A DNA stretch of 64,000 nucleotides from Portulaca oleracea (taxonomy: Eukaryota > Streptophyta > Magnoliopsida > Caryophyllales > Portulacaceae), in contig CM055890.1 in the NCBI GenBank assembly GCA_029582165.1, positions 5,827,787 to 5,891,786 of the forward strand, in the 5' to 3' direction. Positions 53,181-64,000 of this stretch are shown here, in pieces. Each line of letters opens with the position of its first letter. The first letter of the stretch is position 1. Under the pieces are notes generated by a model that did no database searches, was not told the origin of the DNA, and was given only the letters and a program-made list of their open reading frames with translations. A program made the translations under genes and the position numbers.

Positions 53181-54368
53181 TGGAGAGGGGACGATGCGGA
53201 AGCCTAGGATCTAAATAAACCATGTGGATGAAGGAAATCCACCCATAGAACTCATAAACACTATCAACCAAATTTTAGGGTTTTTGGACTAATGGAGATA
53301 AACATGAAATTAAAAGATATGGACAATTCTAAAGAGAGAAATCTCACCAAATTGAACTTAGATGTTCAAACACTTGCACAAGGATCTCCCACAAGCAAAG
53401 AGTATTGAATCACCCAAGAAATCTCACAAAGAGTTTAGGATAACCACCCACTCACAAAGAAGAGAATTCACCAAGCAATTTCCACCCAAAGGATTAGCTT
53501 CATTGATTAGGGTTTGAAATCCCACAATTACAACACTCTCTAATTGAGAGGATTTTTCTTGAGTCTAGCTCCTAAACATTCATCAAGAAAAATCTCTCTT
53601 GAAAAACAAACTAAAGGGGTATTTATACTAAACAAGAAATTAAGCCTAAAACTCAGCAAAAATGAAATGGACACGCAGCGCTGGCGCGACTGCGTCACGC
53701 GCGCGACCTCCTCGACTGAAACCCATCGCTTGTAGAGCGTGGTGGCGACGGTTGTGTCGCAGGCGCGACGATTTGTCCAGAACCAAGTCTCGGGCGTGAC
53801 GAAACCAACTCGAGCGTGACAACTTGCTGGGAGCATGACTGTACTACGGCTAGATGGTTGTCTCAAGCGTGGCACCAGATGACTCGGGCGTGAAGGTGTT
53901 ATGGGCAGCTATTCCCTGCCGACTTCAAACGCGCATAACTTCTTCATCCAGGCTCTGTTTTAGGCCCATAAGATATCGATGGAAATCTCTCAGTGTGTAC
54001 TTTAAGCTCCCAAAATTTGAGACCCATCGGAGTTGTAATGAAGGAGTTATGACCCAAATAGTGAAGGTACGCCATTTGAACGTCTTTGAATTCATTCACC
54101 GCCATGTGTTTATTCTTGCCGATGGTTCCGAAGCCCCTTAGAAGGATCGGGAATGGTCCTATGGAGACCCTAGATAACATCCTATGGCCCGGGGTCTTTG
54201 TAGAATGAAACACCGCTCTCTTTGGTGGCCATAACGACCCTCAAATGACCCGTATCCACCATGAAATGGATATTGAAACGGGGTTAGTTTCGAGGAAAGG
54301 AGAGGGTGACTTGTAGCAAGCTGGGAACCGTAGGCGAAACAAAAAGTGAACCGATCCCACACGGTTCA
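53181..54368 (-). repeat. C LTR 4 (1188 bp, right end of array)
   Basis: TGGAGAGGGGACG to CACGGTTCA, then the TSD CCTTA. The word array (53670-53890) is more diverged than in the other copies. Confidence 0.88.
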
Positions 54369-54373
54369 CCTTA

Positions 54374-55590
54374 GTATAAGAAAAACTCCTCAATGATAAG
54401 TCCTTTTGTTGGGCAACACTACAATATAATTTTCCCTTTCTTTATTCATTACTGTAATTGTACATTAACCATTCAACATAATATATTATTAGCCAAATAA
54501 TTATACCGAACTCTTCAACTAATATGCGTATATCACAATATTTTTTATGCATTGCTGTAGGTGTATTTTGGCCATCAAACAAAGTGATTAATTACCAAAT
54601 TCTTATAACAAACTCTACATGTGACAAAAATTAAAGTAACGATGAAGAATCATTATCTGTGTTCATAGAATTACTAAATGAGTGTCTTTATTGTTTTACA
54701 GATACTGCTAATTACCAAATTTGATTTTTTTTCTTCTTTTATATAGGTCATTTGTTGTTCCACACAAGTTGGTTGTTATCAACATCTTGGTGTCTGAGTT
54801 ATACATATAAGAGGTCGGGAAGTGACAAATAGAGGGATGCAGATATTCGTCTGAAAAATTGAATGGCTACATTGTAAAGAGAGGATGCTCGCGACACTAG
54901 AGAGTGATGGATGGAGAAATAGAGAGAGGAGGAGACTGACTGAGCGTTGGAACAAAAAGTTACTTCTTATCTTTCATTAGTTTGATTATTTTTTCGCCTA
55001 CTTTCTGTTTGTTTGCCTAACGTGCTTGTTTCTTTTATGCTCTGCCAAACTATTATACTTATCTACCAAAGTTACACTCACTACTACTTTTACAAAGTAA
55101 TATTCATATAATAACATTTTAATAATTTTAAACTCATGAATTGAACACTACAAGACTATTTATAGTTTCTGTTTTACCTAAATACATTTGAATATTTTGA
55201 GAAAAAAAATAAATAATAATATACATTCATATATTATTTATATACATTATATACTGAATTCTTCTGATTTAGATGAGTAGTTCACAAATATTGAATTAAA
55301 TAACTATTTTTGTATAGATTTATATTTGGTTTCTGTATTTGTCATATTCTTTAATATTTTCATTAGTTATTCCTCTATTATTTATGTTTGCATTCATCAA
55401 TTGAAACTAACGTCCGTTCGGAAGAATAGGGAAAAAAAACTAGTATGTTATCTTATATGATTGTGAAAATATAAATAAATTTCAACTTATAAAAGCAGAT
55501 AAAACTTAAGTTTTAAGGTAATTAAATAAATTGCTAAAGAAATTAAATAGAACTCAATGATTTGTAAATTATAATTATATGAAATACTTA
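54374..55590. other. AT-rich spacer, nothing recognised
   Basis: Strongly AT-rich with no open frame of note and no repeat ends identified. Probably old intergenic sequence. Confidence 0.4.
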
Positions 55591-55599
55591 TTGGAGCAT

Positions 55600-56670
55600 A
55601 TTGGGCGTGGTGGATTACAAGAGCTTGAGTTGAGTAGCTTTAGAATGATGATAGAAATCCCTTCCTTACCGATGACAATGGAATTGATGGAGGTTGCTAT
55701 TTCTTCGACCCTTGCTTGAATAATAACAATATTCTTGACAATTGATCACCAATAGTGAAAATAAACCAAAATCAATCAACTACACAAAGCTTGCACACCA
55801 AGAACACATGGATATGACCTTAGATAAAGGAAATTCCATCACCAAAGGCTTAGCATTCCATCATGATTAGATAAAGGACAATCCACCACTAATCAATAAA
55901 GAAATGACCTGCTAACACCACCATTAACAATGGATAAAGTAAAAACAAGATTTGAGGAGAATATTAGGGAAACCCTATCTTTCATTAGCTTAAGCATCAA
56001 AGTCTGCCACTGAAAATGAAGAAAAACGTATTTATACAAGGTAATTAGCCCCTTAAATGCAGTCGTTTAATGCCGAAAAAGTCGCGGAAAACTGGGTCAT
56101 CGTGGGCGTGACATGGTCGTCGCGAGCGCGACCAATCTAGGCTTCGCGACGTCGTGAGCGCGACAATTCTGGGTTTGCAGGCGTCGCGGGCACGACCTCA
56201 CTAGCGACTCAACCTTGAACGAAATTCTCCGTAGTCGTCGCAGGCACGACACCATATCGTCGCGGGTGCCACGCCGCTCTATCCCTTTCCTCTGTTCAAC
56301 TCCAGGCGCGTAGCGCCCACTAGAGGGGTGTAGCGGGGGCGGCGGCGCTGACTGCCCCTTTGAGGGTGGTTGGTGCCTCGACCCTTCTTCCATGCCCCAC
56401 ACCTTGCATGTTATTGACCTGGGCTACATCCAAACCCGATACCAAGTACTTTGCCATCTCAGGACGGCCCGGTACGGTCCCGAGGCCTACGGGGTCGGTG
56501 AACGCACGAACCCCTTAGAGGGCCTCGGAGCCCATCCAAAGGATGTCTGATACAATCCTCGGGTTTCTGGGTTTCACCGGAAACTGAACTTCGAGGCTCG
56601 ATGTAGTCGAGCCGGACCTCTTGGCGAAGGTGACTAGGGACGAGAAAGGAACTCGGGCCTCTTTACTTAT
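55600..56670 (-). repeat. LTR-like fragment D2 with dyad-word array
   Basis: Related to D1. TATA-like box rc of 56029-56036. Words at 56099, 56119 (GTCGC-GAGC-GCGAC), 56151, 56183, 56237 and 56259: spacings 20, 32, 32, 54, 22. The first word is 63 bp from the TATA-like box. Precise ends uncertain. Confidence 0.42.
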
Positions 56671-56681
56671 TTAGTAATTTA

Positions 56682-57153
56682 CTCCCTCCGTTCCATATTA
56701 ATTGGCACTTTATCTACAAAAAAATTGCTCAGAGGTACCCTCTATTTTGCGGAAACTATTTTTTGGAGACCACATTATTAGAAATTATATTGGGGTGAAC
56801 AATGTTGTTAAATATCTATTTTTTGGGACAAAGTTGCCGGAAATGGTCAGAATCCGACTAAAAATGTTAAAGGGCTAACCTACCCTCATATTAATTATAA
56901 AATTACTAACTCAACCCTTAAAACTATCCTTATTTCAAAGATGTTGCTCGACATTCCTCATTTTGTTCTCCTGCAAGTACAGACACAAACTTTAATTCTC
57001 TCTTACTATCTCAGTTATGTGACCATCTGCTACTCGGTTACAAAATAAAGAATCATATGTTGTATAATTAGAATATTGTTGATAAAAATTTAGGCTTCTG
57101 AACTTAATACAACATCCCTAATTACATATCACATTTACTAAAGGGGGAAAATG
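56682..57153 (+). mobile_element. Stowaway/mariner-type MITE end (partial)
   Basis: TA-CTCCCTCCGTTCC at 56680 is the well-known Stowaway-type terminus with its TA target. No matching GGAGGGAG end was found before 57154, so it is truncated or interrupted by F. Confidence 0.55.
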
Positions 57154-57497
57154 TGTAACGCCCCCAGATTCATAAACACTAAACACCTCATAATCCAATG
57201 ATTAGCGCAGCAGAAATATAATCCGAAGGCATTACCGCCATCCACCAATATGAACAAGGCTTCACAACCATAAATAAACTCTAATTACAACTCAGCAAAC
57301 CCAAGGAACTTGTACTACCCACCAAAAGACACTATTCGACACTTAACTCCCAATCATATACATACCATACTTGAACTTGATAACATAAAACTTACAACTC
57401 CTATTCAAGATTACAAGTATCAACATCAATCATAGTAAAACACTTGATTACTCTAACCAAAATACAAACTCCCTTTCTTTACTTAACTGAGTCGTTT
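57154..57497. repeat. F: LTR-like start (left part)
   Basis: TGTAACGCCCCC start, as in many chromovirus-type LTRs; non-coding. Interrupted by E, and probably continued after 63331. Confidence 0.45.
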
Positions 57498-57608
57498 AAT
57501 AAAAATGCAAAATGAATAAAAACATAATAAAAATACTAAAATAATTATTAAAGATAAGCAAAAACACCTTATAAAAGAGAAGAATTCGGCTCGGAATGAG
57601 ACCGAACA
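57498..57608 (-). repeat. E 3' LTR, truncated to 111 bp
   Basis: Matches 63221-63331 with a few substitutions; similarity stops abruptly at AATAAAAATGC. Confidence 0.85.
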
Positions 57609-59607
57609 CCACTCCCACACAAGGGTTTGCTCGCCCCGAGCAGACTAAAAACAAAGATAAAAACAGAGAAAAAGAAACTAAAAACTCTAACTCACTTTCG
57701 CAGGAATCGCGGATGCATTTAGCACATGCATCAAGCCCTTTAAACCCCCCGGTAGCCTGGGTGGACGAGGAAGGTCTCGTGAGGGGTTCTAGAAACTTTA
57801 CCCACAAAAGCCACAGAGAAAGGAGAGAGGGAAAGTGAAAAACAAAATTAACGAAAGAAAAGAAAAAGGAAAACGGCTTTGTTTCAAGGAAAAGTGCAAT
57901 CTCAATCAAGAAAACAATATTAATCCTCCAAAAGGAACCGTTAGGAGCATCTCACAAACTCCTAGCTCAAACAACTGCCAATCTTTTAGGTTTTCAATCC
58001 CCTACACCTCATGTAAAGTTGTTTCCCTTGTGCGTAGATACTAGTGGGTTCTAGTTTATTCCGATTGACCCCTAAGACTCACACTCGTGCTTAGAAACAA
58101 AACGAACTAGAAACGCAAAGAGATGCCCTCCCCCGCATTTGGTCGCCCTTGGCTTGGTGAGGGCCGTAGGTGATGCAAGGAAATGCTCCTCACTTTTGAA
58201 CACGCAACTTTTTTTTTGGGTTGGGTTTTCCCAAAAAAATTTTAAAGCTTAAAAGTCGAGGTTAGTTTTGCGGGAATTGCAACGGCCCAAAATTGGGGTT
58301 TACCCTCCCAACACAGTCTTTTCCATACACTCCTCCATCGCGAACGATATAGGAGGAGCTTAAGGGGTAATAGCGTCGTACCGCTAATACCGGTCCCGTG
58401 TAGATCGCTAACTTTATGTTGGTTAATGTCGTTCAACCGACACGCCCCAATTAATTCATTTATTTGAGAATTGACTTCTCTTTTTCTTTGTTTTTGCTTG
58501 CTTTCTTTTTTTCTTTCTTTCTTTCTCTTTTTTTTCTTTCTTTTGCAAAGAACAAGCTCGAATAAGGGTCCCTAGGGTCTCCCAATTTCAACTAGAACGT
58601 GAAGAAAATCAGGGCTCTAGCTAGACACTCGATGAAGGGAATCTAATTAAGATAAGTGATGACAATCACCCAAGATAGGGTCTAAAATGCTCAGACGGTT
58701 TCTTTTAAAGAAGATTTAGAAAGTCATCCTAATTTTTTATAACAAAATCCGAGAAACGAAACCAAAAACGAAAACAAAGCAAAACGAAAACTTTTAGAGG
58801 TTTTTCACTCCCTTTTTTTCTCCTTTTAAGCACGATATTTTTTTTAGATTTTGGATACAAACTACGAAAAACAAAAACAAAAGACTCAAACTAGGTGATC
58901 TACCCATGACAAATGGAAGTATCACCCCCACTCCCACACAATACTTCACAATGTCCCCATTGTGAGAAGAAGGGTGTCACATAATAGGTAAAAAAACCTA
59001 AGAAAAGCACACAAAACACTTAACACATAAAAAGCGGTGGCGACCCGAGCCAACACGGCTCCAACAACAAGATAATCCCAACATGCACACACTAGGGGTT
59101 CGCCACCTAAAAAGGAAAATCAAGCATGCAACATGAATCAATAATATACACATAAAGAGAAGGTGGAAGGAGGTTACCTCAAGATCTTCAATAAAAGTAT
59201 AACCATTCCACGATCCAAAGAACATCACACCGTAGGTTAGATATAAACCAGAAAAGCATACTATGTGTGACTGTTCGCATGCAAGATCAAAAAGAAAAAC
59301 AAACTATACAAGACACTAGAGACTAAAGAACTAAAAAAACTAAAAATATTTACAAAACGACTCTCACTCTTTTTTTCTTTTCTTGGACTCAAAAGACCGG
59401 AATGCACACTACCCTCCCAGTCCCACATAAAGAGGTTGCCAATCCTCAAAGGAAACAGAAGTAGGCAAGCAAGCACCCCAAAATAAAAGAAAAAGACACA
59501 CACAAAAAGAAAATAAACGAAGAAAAGAAAACCAACTCACTAACTATACAAGAAGGGTGAGGAAGGATATTATCTAGAAGGCTTCTTATCAAGAAATTCA
59601 CTCCTTC
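57609..59607 (-). other. E 3' untranslated module
   Basis: On the minus strand it parallels the A and B 3' modules: GTAATAGCG-CGTACCGCTAATACCGG at 58370, TTTGGTCGCCCTTGGCTTGG at 58139 and GCTCGGGGCGAGCAAA before the PPT. Non-coding, with several A/T-rich simple runs (58480-58550). Confidence 0.7.
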
Positions 59608-61167
59608 TCACCTCAAGATATCGGGCACTAAGCCAGAGCCAGTCAACGCCCGGAGTAACAAGTCATGCATCCGTGAATGCATCTCATAATGGTGATGGTA
59701 AGAGCACACTCGCAAAATTACATCAACAAACATTAGTGCTCTTAACAGTTTATCGAATGCCTTAGAAAAGTCAAAGAAATGATGAAATACAGGAATGTAC
59801 ACAACTTTTCTAGGCACGGTGAAGTGAGACATGACAAATGGATCCTCCCATTGACTCGTAAATGGAGATTGGGTATACAAATCAACGGAAGGAGGCAATA
59901 CAACACATTCAAGGATATGCTCATGCAAAGACCTGGATGCAAACAACGACTCATAAAGCATATCACCATCAAAAATATCATTGTCACAAACCAACTTCAA
60001 ACACTTAGGATCAATCCCCATAGACTCCAGTTCATCATCCACATTATTTTCAATGAACTCGCAAGGAAGGGTAGCTAATGCCTCACTAATGCAATGATTC
60101 TCAATGAAAGTGAATAAGTCAGTATCTAGCACACATTCAATCACAAAGGATTCAACTTCACTCTCAACAAGATCATGTTCAAATTCATCACAAGCATCAT
60201 GGCATTCAATAGACTCAACTTTTTCTTCACATAAAGGCATGGACAATGGTGTGGACAATGGTTCATCATCAAGCATGTATTCATCAAGTTCTACATCATC
60301 ACACACAGAATCAACAATGTTCTGATGCTCACTAGGTGGAGCTAGAGCTAAGGACTTGCTAATCCTCCATACAAAACTATGTCCATTACAGTAGTCATCA
60401 TCATAATCATAATCATACACAGAAGAATCATCATGCACTTCATAACTCAAAGATGAATGATATACTTCAACTATCGACTCAACCACTTGTGAAGGAGGTT
60501 TTACCCTATGACTAGTCTCATGTAAAAATTCACGCATGCGCTCAGCCATTTTTGCAAGCATATCATTTATTTCCGCATACATGTTAGGTTGAAGATCATC
60601 CATTTGATTTTGCAAACAAGAGTTAGAATCATGATGTGGAGATTCACAATGCAAGCACAAAGGATGAGACTCAACAACATCACACGGGGGAAGGTCATAA
60701 GAATTTTCTAGATAACCCCCACCATAAGATTGATCATCAAAATACATGGGGTATTCGCATGACTGTTCAGGCAAGGTCTCACAAAAATTTTCCATATACT
60801 CCCCACCATTAGAATGATCATAAAGATTTTGGGGGTATTCTTGATACGGTATGGCTAAAGTCTCGGAGGGTGGTGCATAATAAGAAGGTTGGAAACTAGG
60901 AATAGCATTTTTTTGTTCAAGCTCATAAGTATCCCTAGACAACCATTCAATAAATTACCAAGCAACATCTTCACCTAAATTAGGAAATCCATAAAAATTG
61001 AAGAGCTTACGAGTTTCATAATTTATACCCTCATAAACAATTCCCAACATATCCAATGTATCATAAAAGATACCATATAATTCACATTGAGCTCGGTAAT
61101 CATGTAATCTAGCAAAATATTTCCAAAATGCTTCATGCTCAAATTGGGGAAATCGGGGACTAGCCAT
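59608..61167 (-). pseudogene. E ORF: 520-codon CCHC protein with one in-frame stop
   Basis: Begins MASPRFPQFEHEAFW (ATG at 61167, ~160 nt after the PBS) and is open for 70 codons to a TAA (60955). The same frame then runs as FIEWLSRDTYE... and on for 444 aa to 59608. A single nonsense change therefore breaks one ~519-aa protein. The middle has an exact CCHC knuckle CLHCESPHHDSNSC (C-X2-C-X4-H-X4-C) followed by a predicted helix (EINDMLAKMAERMREFL). The C-terminal half is very acidic. Similar MAS-RF-FEHEAFW proteins occur in plant non-autonomous elements to my knowledge. Position and knuckle suggest a gag substitute; function is inference. Confidence 0.65.
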
Positions 61168-61326
61168 GACTCTCTTTTTTGTCTATTTTTTTTTCTTTCC
61201 TTCCCTTTTTTTTTCTATTCTTTTTTTTCGATATTTACATTTTCGTGCTACATTTTCCTAGCATAATCAAGAAAGCAATAAACTATATACACACAAACCA
61301 ATAACCTAATCTACCAAATAACGTCA

Positions 61327-61344
61327 TCCCCGACAACGGCGCCA
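61327..61344 (-). other. E primer-binding site (Asp-tRNA type)
   Basis: rc reads TGGCGCCGTTGTCGGGGA, one base different from A and B, one base inside the LTR end. Confidence 0.85.
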
Positions 61345-61345
61345 T

Positions 61346-63331
61346 TGTTCAGTTGTGTATTTTTGTGGTTTTTATAAGTCGGGATTGTCGGTCCACAGAG
61401 ATGGGTGTTAGGCTCGATTAAGGTAATCGGTTTGCGTAGAGAGTTTTTCAATTGCGGAAAAGCGGTAAATAATTAAAGAAAGCAATTAAACTAATCTAGA
61501 CATGATAATAATCAAGAAAGCTATAAAAGATGAAAGCAATTAAAAACATGCAATTAAGAAAGCAATAAAACTACAAATAATGAAATTAGGAACAAGAGAT
61601 TATACCTTTGATGATCTAAACTTCAATCGAATCCTTCACCTTGAACTTTCTCCCGAACAAATAAGAAAGTGTGAATTGGATTACTAAGAATCCTCAAATC
61701 GTCACTTTGAAGTAGGATTTGTGACACTTAATCCTCCTCTTCACTAAAAGTTGGATTGTTTTGTGGCTAAACTAAAATTATACCTAAACAAACCTAAGAA
61801 AACTGACTTAAAGAAACCCTAATATCTAACCCTAATCTGATCAAAACTACCCCACTGACTCTTAATAAAATCCTAAGACATTCAACTGATCCAAACAATT
61901 AATTAAAATCTTAACAAGAACTAACCTAATCTAATCTTGACATAGACAGAAAATAAAAAAAAAACATAATACACTAACCTACTATTACTACTGCTGACCG
62001 AAGCAAAGAAAAGAAGAAAAAGGGATTAAAATGGGGTCTATCTTCCTACTGCCCATTGACCGAGCAGAGGAAGAAGAAGGAAAAGAGAAACAGAGAAAGA
62101 GAGAAAGAAAGAATCAGAGACGAGCAGAGACAGAGAAAAACGAGACAGAACAGGGCACGAATCGAACCAAAAACAACGCAAATTCTCTCAAAAACTCAGA
62201 TTCAAACAAAATCAAACCAAAACAATTAAGATTCAACCCAAAACATTCAATTAATAACAAGTCAAGAACCGAATACAAATCAAACCTAGAAAACTACTCT
62301 AATAATTCGAAAATCTCATCAACGCCAAACAGAGCAAGAACATCAAAATTCAATCCCAGAATCGATTACAAAGGAAAGCGAAAATAGAGATTTAAAACAG
62401 AGAATAAAAGCATAAGAGCATGAATAAACCTAAAATCTAATTCTAACCCTAAATGGAGGCTCTTGGGGCGTCACTCCCAAAATCAACCATTGATAAGTCT
62501 CGAATATGCTCCTTCCTCCTCTTTTATAGTAGAGTTCGTCCCTCCCTCCTTCAAATCTGAGCCCTTCGATTCTTCTCCATGTGGATGGATGTGATGAAAT
62601 CGGTGGTTAGAGCAAAGATGATGATGCGTCGATGGTGCTTGCGTGCTCAGCTTTGTTGGTTATCAACTAATCTACACAAGAGAAGAGAAATTGAGTGAGA
62701 GAGAGATAATAGTGTGAGAAAAAGAAAGGAGAAGAGAAAATGGAAAGAGATGAGAAGAGAGATGAGAGAAGGAGATTGAGATGAGAAGAGAAGAGAGATG
62801 GAGTTCAAAGAAGTTGGTTATGGAGATGTGGAGAATGGTGGTCAGCTGTGGTGTTCTGCGCAGGGAAGAACCAGAAAGAAAGGGAGAAAAGATGAGAGAC
62901 GGGGGAAAGAAAGAGGGAGAAAGGGGGAAATTAGATTAGGATTAGGGTTTTGGGGGTTTTAGTCAGCTGTGAAGAAAGGGTAAATGGGGATGATATCTGG
63001 ATTAGGGTTTCTGGGCAAATCGGTTCACGTGTAGGAGGGATTATGGGGACTGGGCTGGATATTAGTTGGGCCGAAGAGGTAGGAAGAAGGAAGAAGAGGA
63101 TTTGGGCTGAAAAATAGGAATTAGGATAGGTTTTTATTTATTTTCTAATTTTTATACTTTTGATTCATAATTAATAATAATAATAATAATAACTATAAAT
63201 AATAAACTAACATAAAATCTAATAAAAATACAAAATGAATAAAAAGATAATAAAAATACTAAAATAGTTATTAAAGACAAGCAAAAACACCTCATAAAAG
63301 AGAAGAATTCGGCTCGGAACGAGACCGAACA
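61346..63331 (-). repeat. E 5' LTR (1986 bp)
   Basis: Plus ends TGTTCAGTTGTG and GAGACCGAACA. A minus-strand TATA box CTATAAAAG (rc of 62521-62529) divides it. No dyad-word array was seen, unlike A, B, C and H. GA-rich runs at 62690-62920. Confidence 0.85.
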
Positions 63332-64000
63332 CCCGTCTTAGTCTTAGAAGCACCACCTAAAACAAAACATAAAATATTTTCGCAAATGAGTCGAAACTCA
63401 ATACACATACCCCTGTACAGTAAAGTAAACTTAAGCACTTCATTTTATTTCGCGCATTTCAATTCATTTTAAAACAAAATACAAAAAGATACACTTAAAA
63501 CTTGCTAGTCGTATTATTATATCTGAGTGGTCCATACTTGCGATCATCGGACTAAGCCGTCATATGCGCATACCCGGACCGATCGGGAGGTTCGGACGGA
63601 GTTAACCGGTTGACACTGGCCAGGTTTTGGACTTGGGTATTGCACTATTGGCACAAGTAACTTGGGTTGGGACCACATTTAGGTGAGAAAAACATATAAA
63701 ACAATAATTATCCATATTAACCAATGACATGCTTACTTGAACTTGAATAAGTGAGTTTGGGTAAAGTACAGGCAATATACGTACCTTACAAGTTGAACTC
63801 ACACTTAAAGTAACTTGAAAAGCTTGACTGGACTCGAACAGGGAGCAACAACGACCTCTTGGATCACACTTGAGATAAGAACATTAAAGTAAATTAACTT
63901 GGATTCTTGGTAAGGAGGAAGTCTCCTAATTAACTTAATAAAAGTAAACTTTTAATTAAAAGATTGGTGAAATTTTGGTACTTTGTAGTAAGTTTGTGGA
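63332..64000. repeat. F: LTR-like continuation right of E
   Basis: Non-coding; begins CCCGTCTTAGTCTTAGAAGCACCACC. Assigned to F only by position and general LTR character; runs off the window. Confidence 0.35.

Larger units (their letters stand above)
34016..54368 (-). mobile_element. Tandem array of element C (shared LTRs) within one TSD, interrupted by B
   Basis: LTR (34016-35182), interior 1 (35183-36946, cut), element B (36947-47629), LTR remnant (47630-47796), interior 2 (47797-49903), LTR (49904-51071), interior 3 (51072-53180), LTR (53181-54368). The outer flanks are both CCTTA (34011-34015 and 54369-54373), so the 20 kb trace to one insertion. Minus-strand PBS is TGGTATCAGAGC (49890-49901, 53169-53180 on plus), with purine tract GAAGAAGGGGAG before the TGAACCG LTR start. 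Interiors carry gag-protease and a conserved tail but no RT or integrase. Tandem arrays like this arise by unequal recombination between LTRs. Confidence 0.88.
57498..63331 (-). mobile_element. Element E: non-autonomous Athila-like element, minus strand
   Basis: 5' LTR 61346-63331 (1986 bp, minus strand TGTTCGGTCTC...CTGAACA), PBS TGGCGCCGTTGTCGGGGA (rc of 61327-61344), one ORF (59608-61167), 3' module (57620-59600) related to A and B, PPT TGTGTGGGAGTGG (rc of 57609-57621), then only 111 bp of 3' LTR (57498-57608). No gag of the A type, protease, RT or integrase. The flank CCCGT on the right has no partner on the left because the 3' LTR is truncated. Confidence 0.85.

Noticed and set aside
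19850..56670. D1 and D2 as the two LTRs of one giant element enclosing G and the C array
   Set aside because: Same orientation, but only about 70 percent alike by eye, with no primer site, purine tract or TSD at their inner or outer edges.
56682..57153. Complete Stowaway MITE
   Set aside because: The GGAGGGAG partner end is missing before 57154.
62031..62387. 118-codon ORF (Lys/Glu/Asn-rich)
   Set aside because: Product of a GA-rich then CAA-rich tract inside the E LTR, opposite to E's coding strand.

Overview
This is a gene-poor, repeat-saturated stretch of a plant nuclear genome, most likely a dicot; the species cannot be read from the sequence. The evidence is plant-type LTR retrotransposons of both superfamilies (Ty1/copia and Ty3/gypsy), primer-binding sites complementary to plant tRNAs (initiator Met, Asp-like, Arg-like), Athila-like and Tat-like protein families and a Stowaway-type MITE end. 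I found no intact host gene, rRNA, tRNA or CRISPR. Nearly everything is nested or tandem LTR elements, and most are non-autonomous.

Layout. (1) 1-13764: a small non-autonomous minus-strand LTR element (O) split by a 12-kb Athila-like element (A, 395-12323, TSD GTTTT). A carries LTR, gag, protease, an envelope-position ORF and 3' LTR, but no reverse transcriptase, RNase H or integrase. It ends in an inverted piece of its own LTR. (2) 14401-18970: a decayed minus-strand copia element with 222-bp LTRs. (3) About 19.2-22.27 kb: repeat debris, including an LTR-like fragment (D1). (4) 22271-33579: a probable long solo LTR (G, TSD ATGTC) interrupted by a decayed minus-strand Tat-like element (H) with a 1.6-kb LTR and RT-end/integrase pieces. 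(5) 34016-54368: a tandem array of a minus-strand gag-pro element (C) inside one 5-bp TSD (CCTTA). One shared LTR of the array is interrupted by element B (36947-47629), a sibling of A. (6) 54.4-57.15 kb: AT-rich spacer, LTR-like fragment D2 and a Stowaway-type end. (7) 57154-64000: LTR-like sequence F interrupted by E, a minus-strand non-autonomous Athila-like element with its own 520-codon CCHC ORF.

The elements are probably interdependent. A, B, C and E lack polymerase and integrase and must be moved by enzymes from elsewhere. A, B and E share the same 3' untranslated module, purine tract and Asp-type primer site, which fits one common helper.

The most unusual signal is not a gene. At least four LTR families (A/B, C, D, H), plus an internal region just before the envelope-position ORF of A and B, carry arrays of short dyad words. 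A typical word is a 5-7-nt arm, a spacer of about 4 nt such as GCCC, and the reverse-complement arm. Examples are GTAGC-NCCC-GCTAC, GTCGC-GCCC-GCGAC, GACCGTG-CC-CACGGTC and AAAACCC-NNNN-GGGTTTT. In A, B, C and D starts recur at about 21 bp (sometimes 32, 42 or 63 bp), that is, helical phase. The U3 arrays end a fixed 63-65 bp before the TATA-like box in A, B and D2. All coordinates and comparisons were read by eye; no alignment or search was run.
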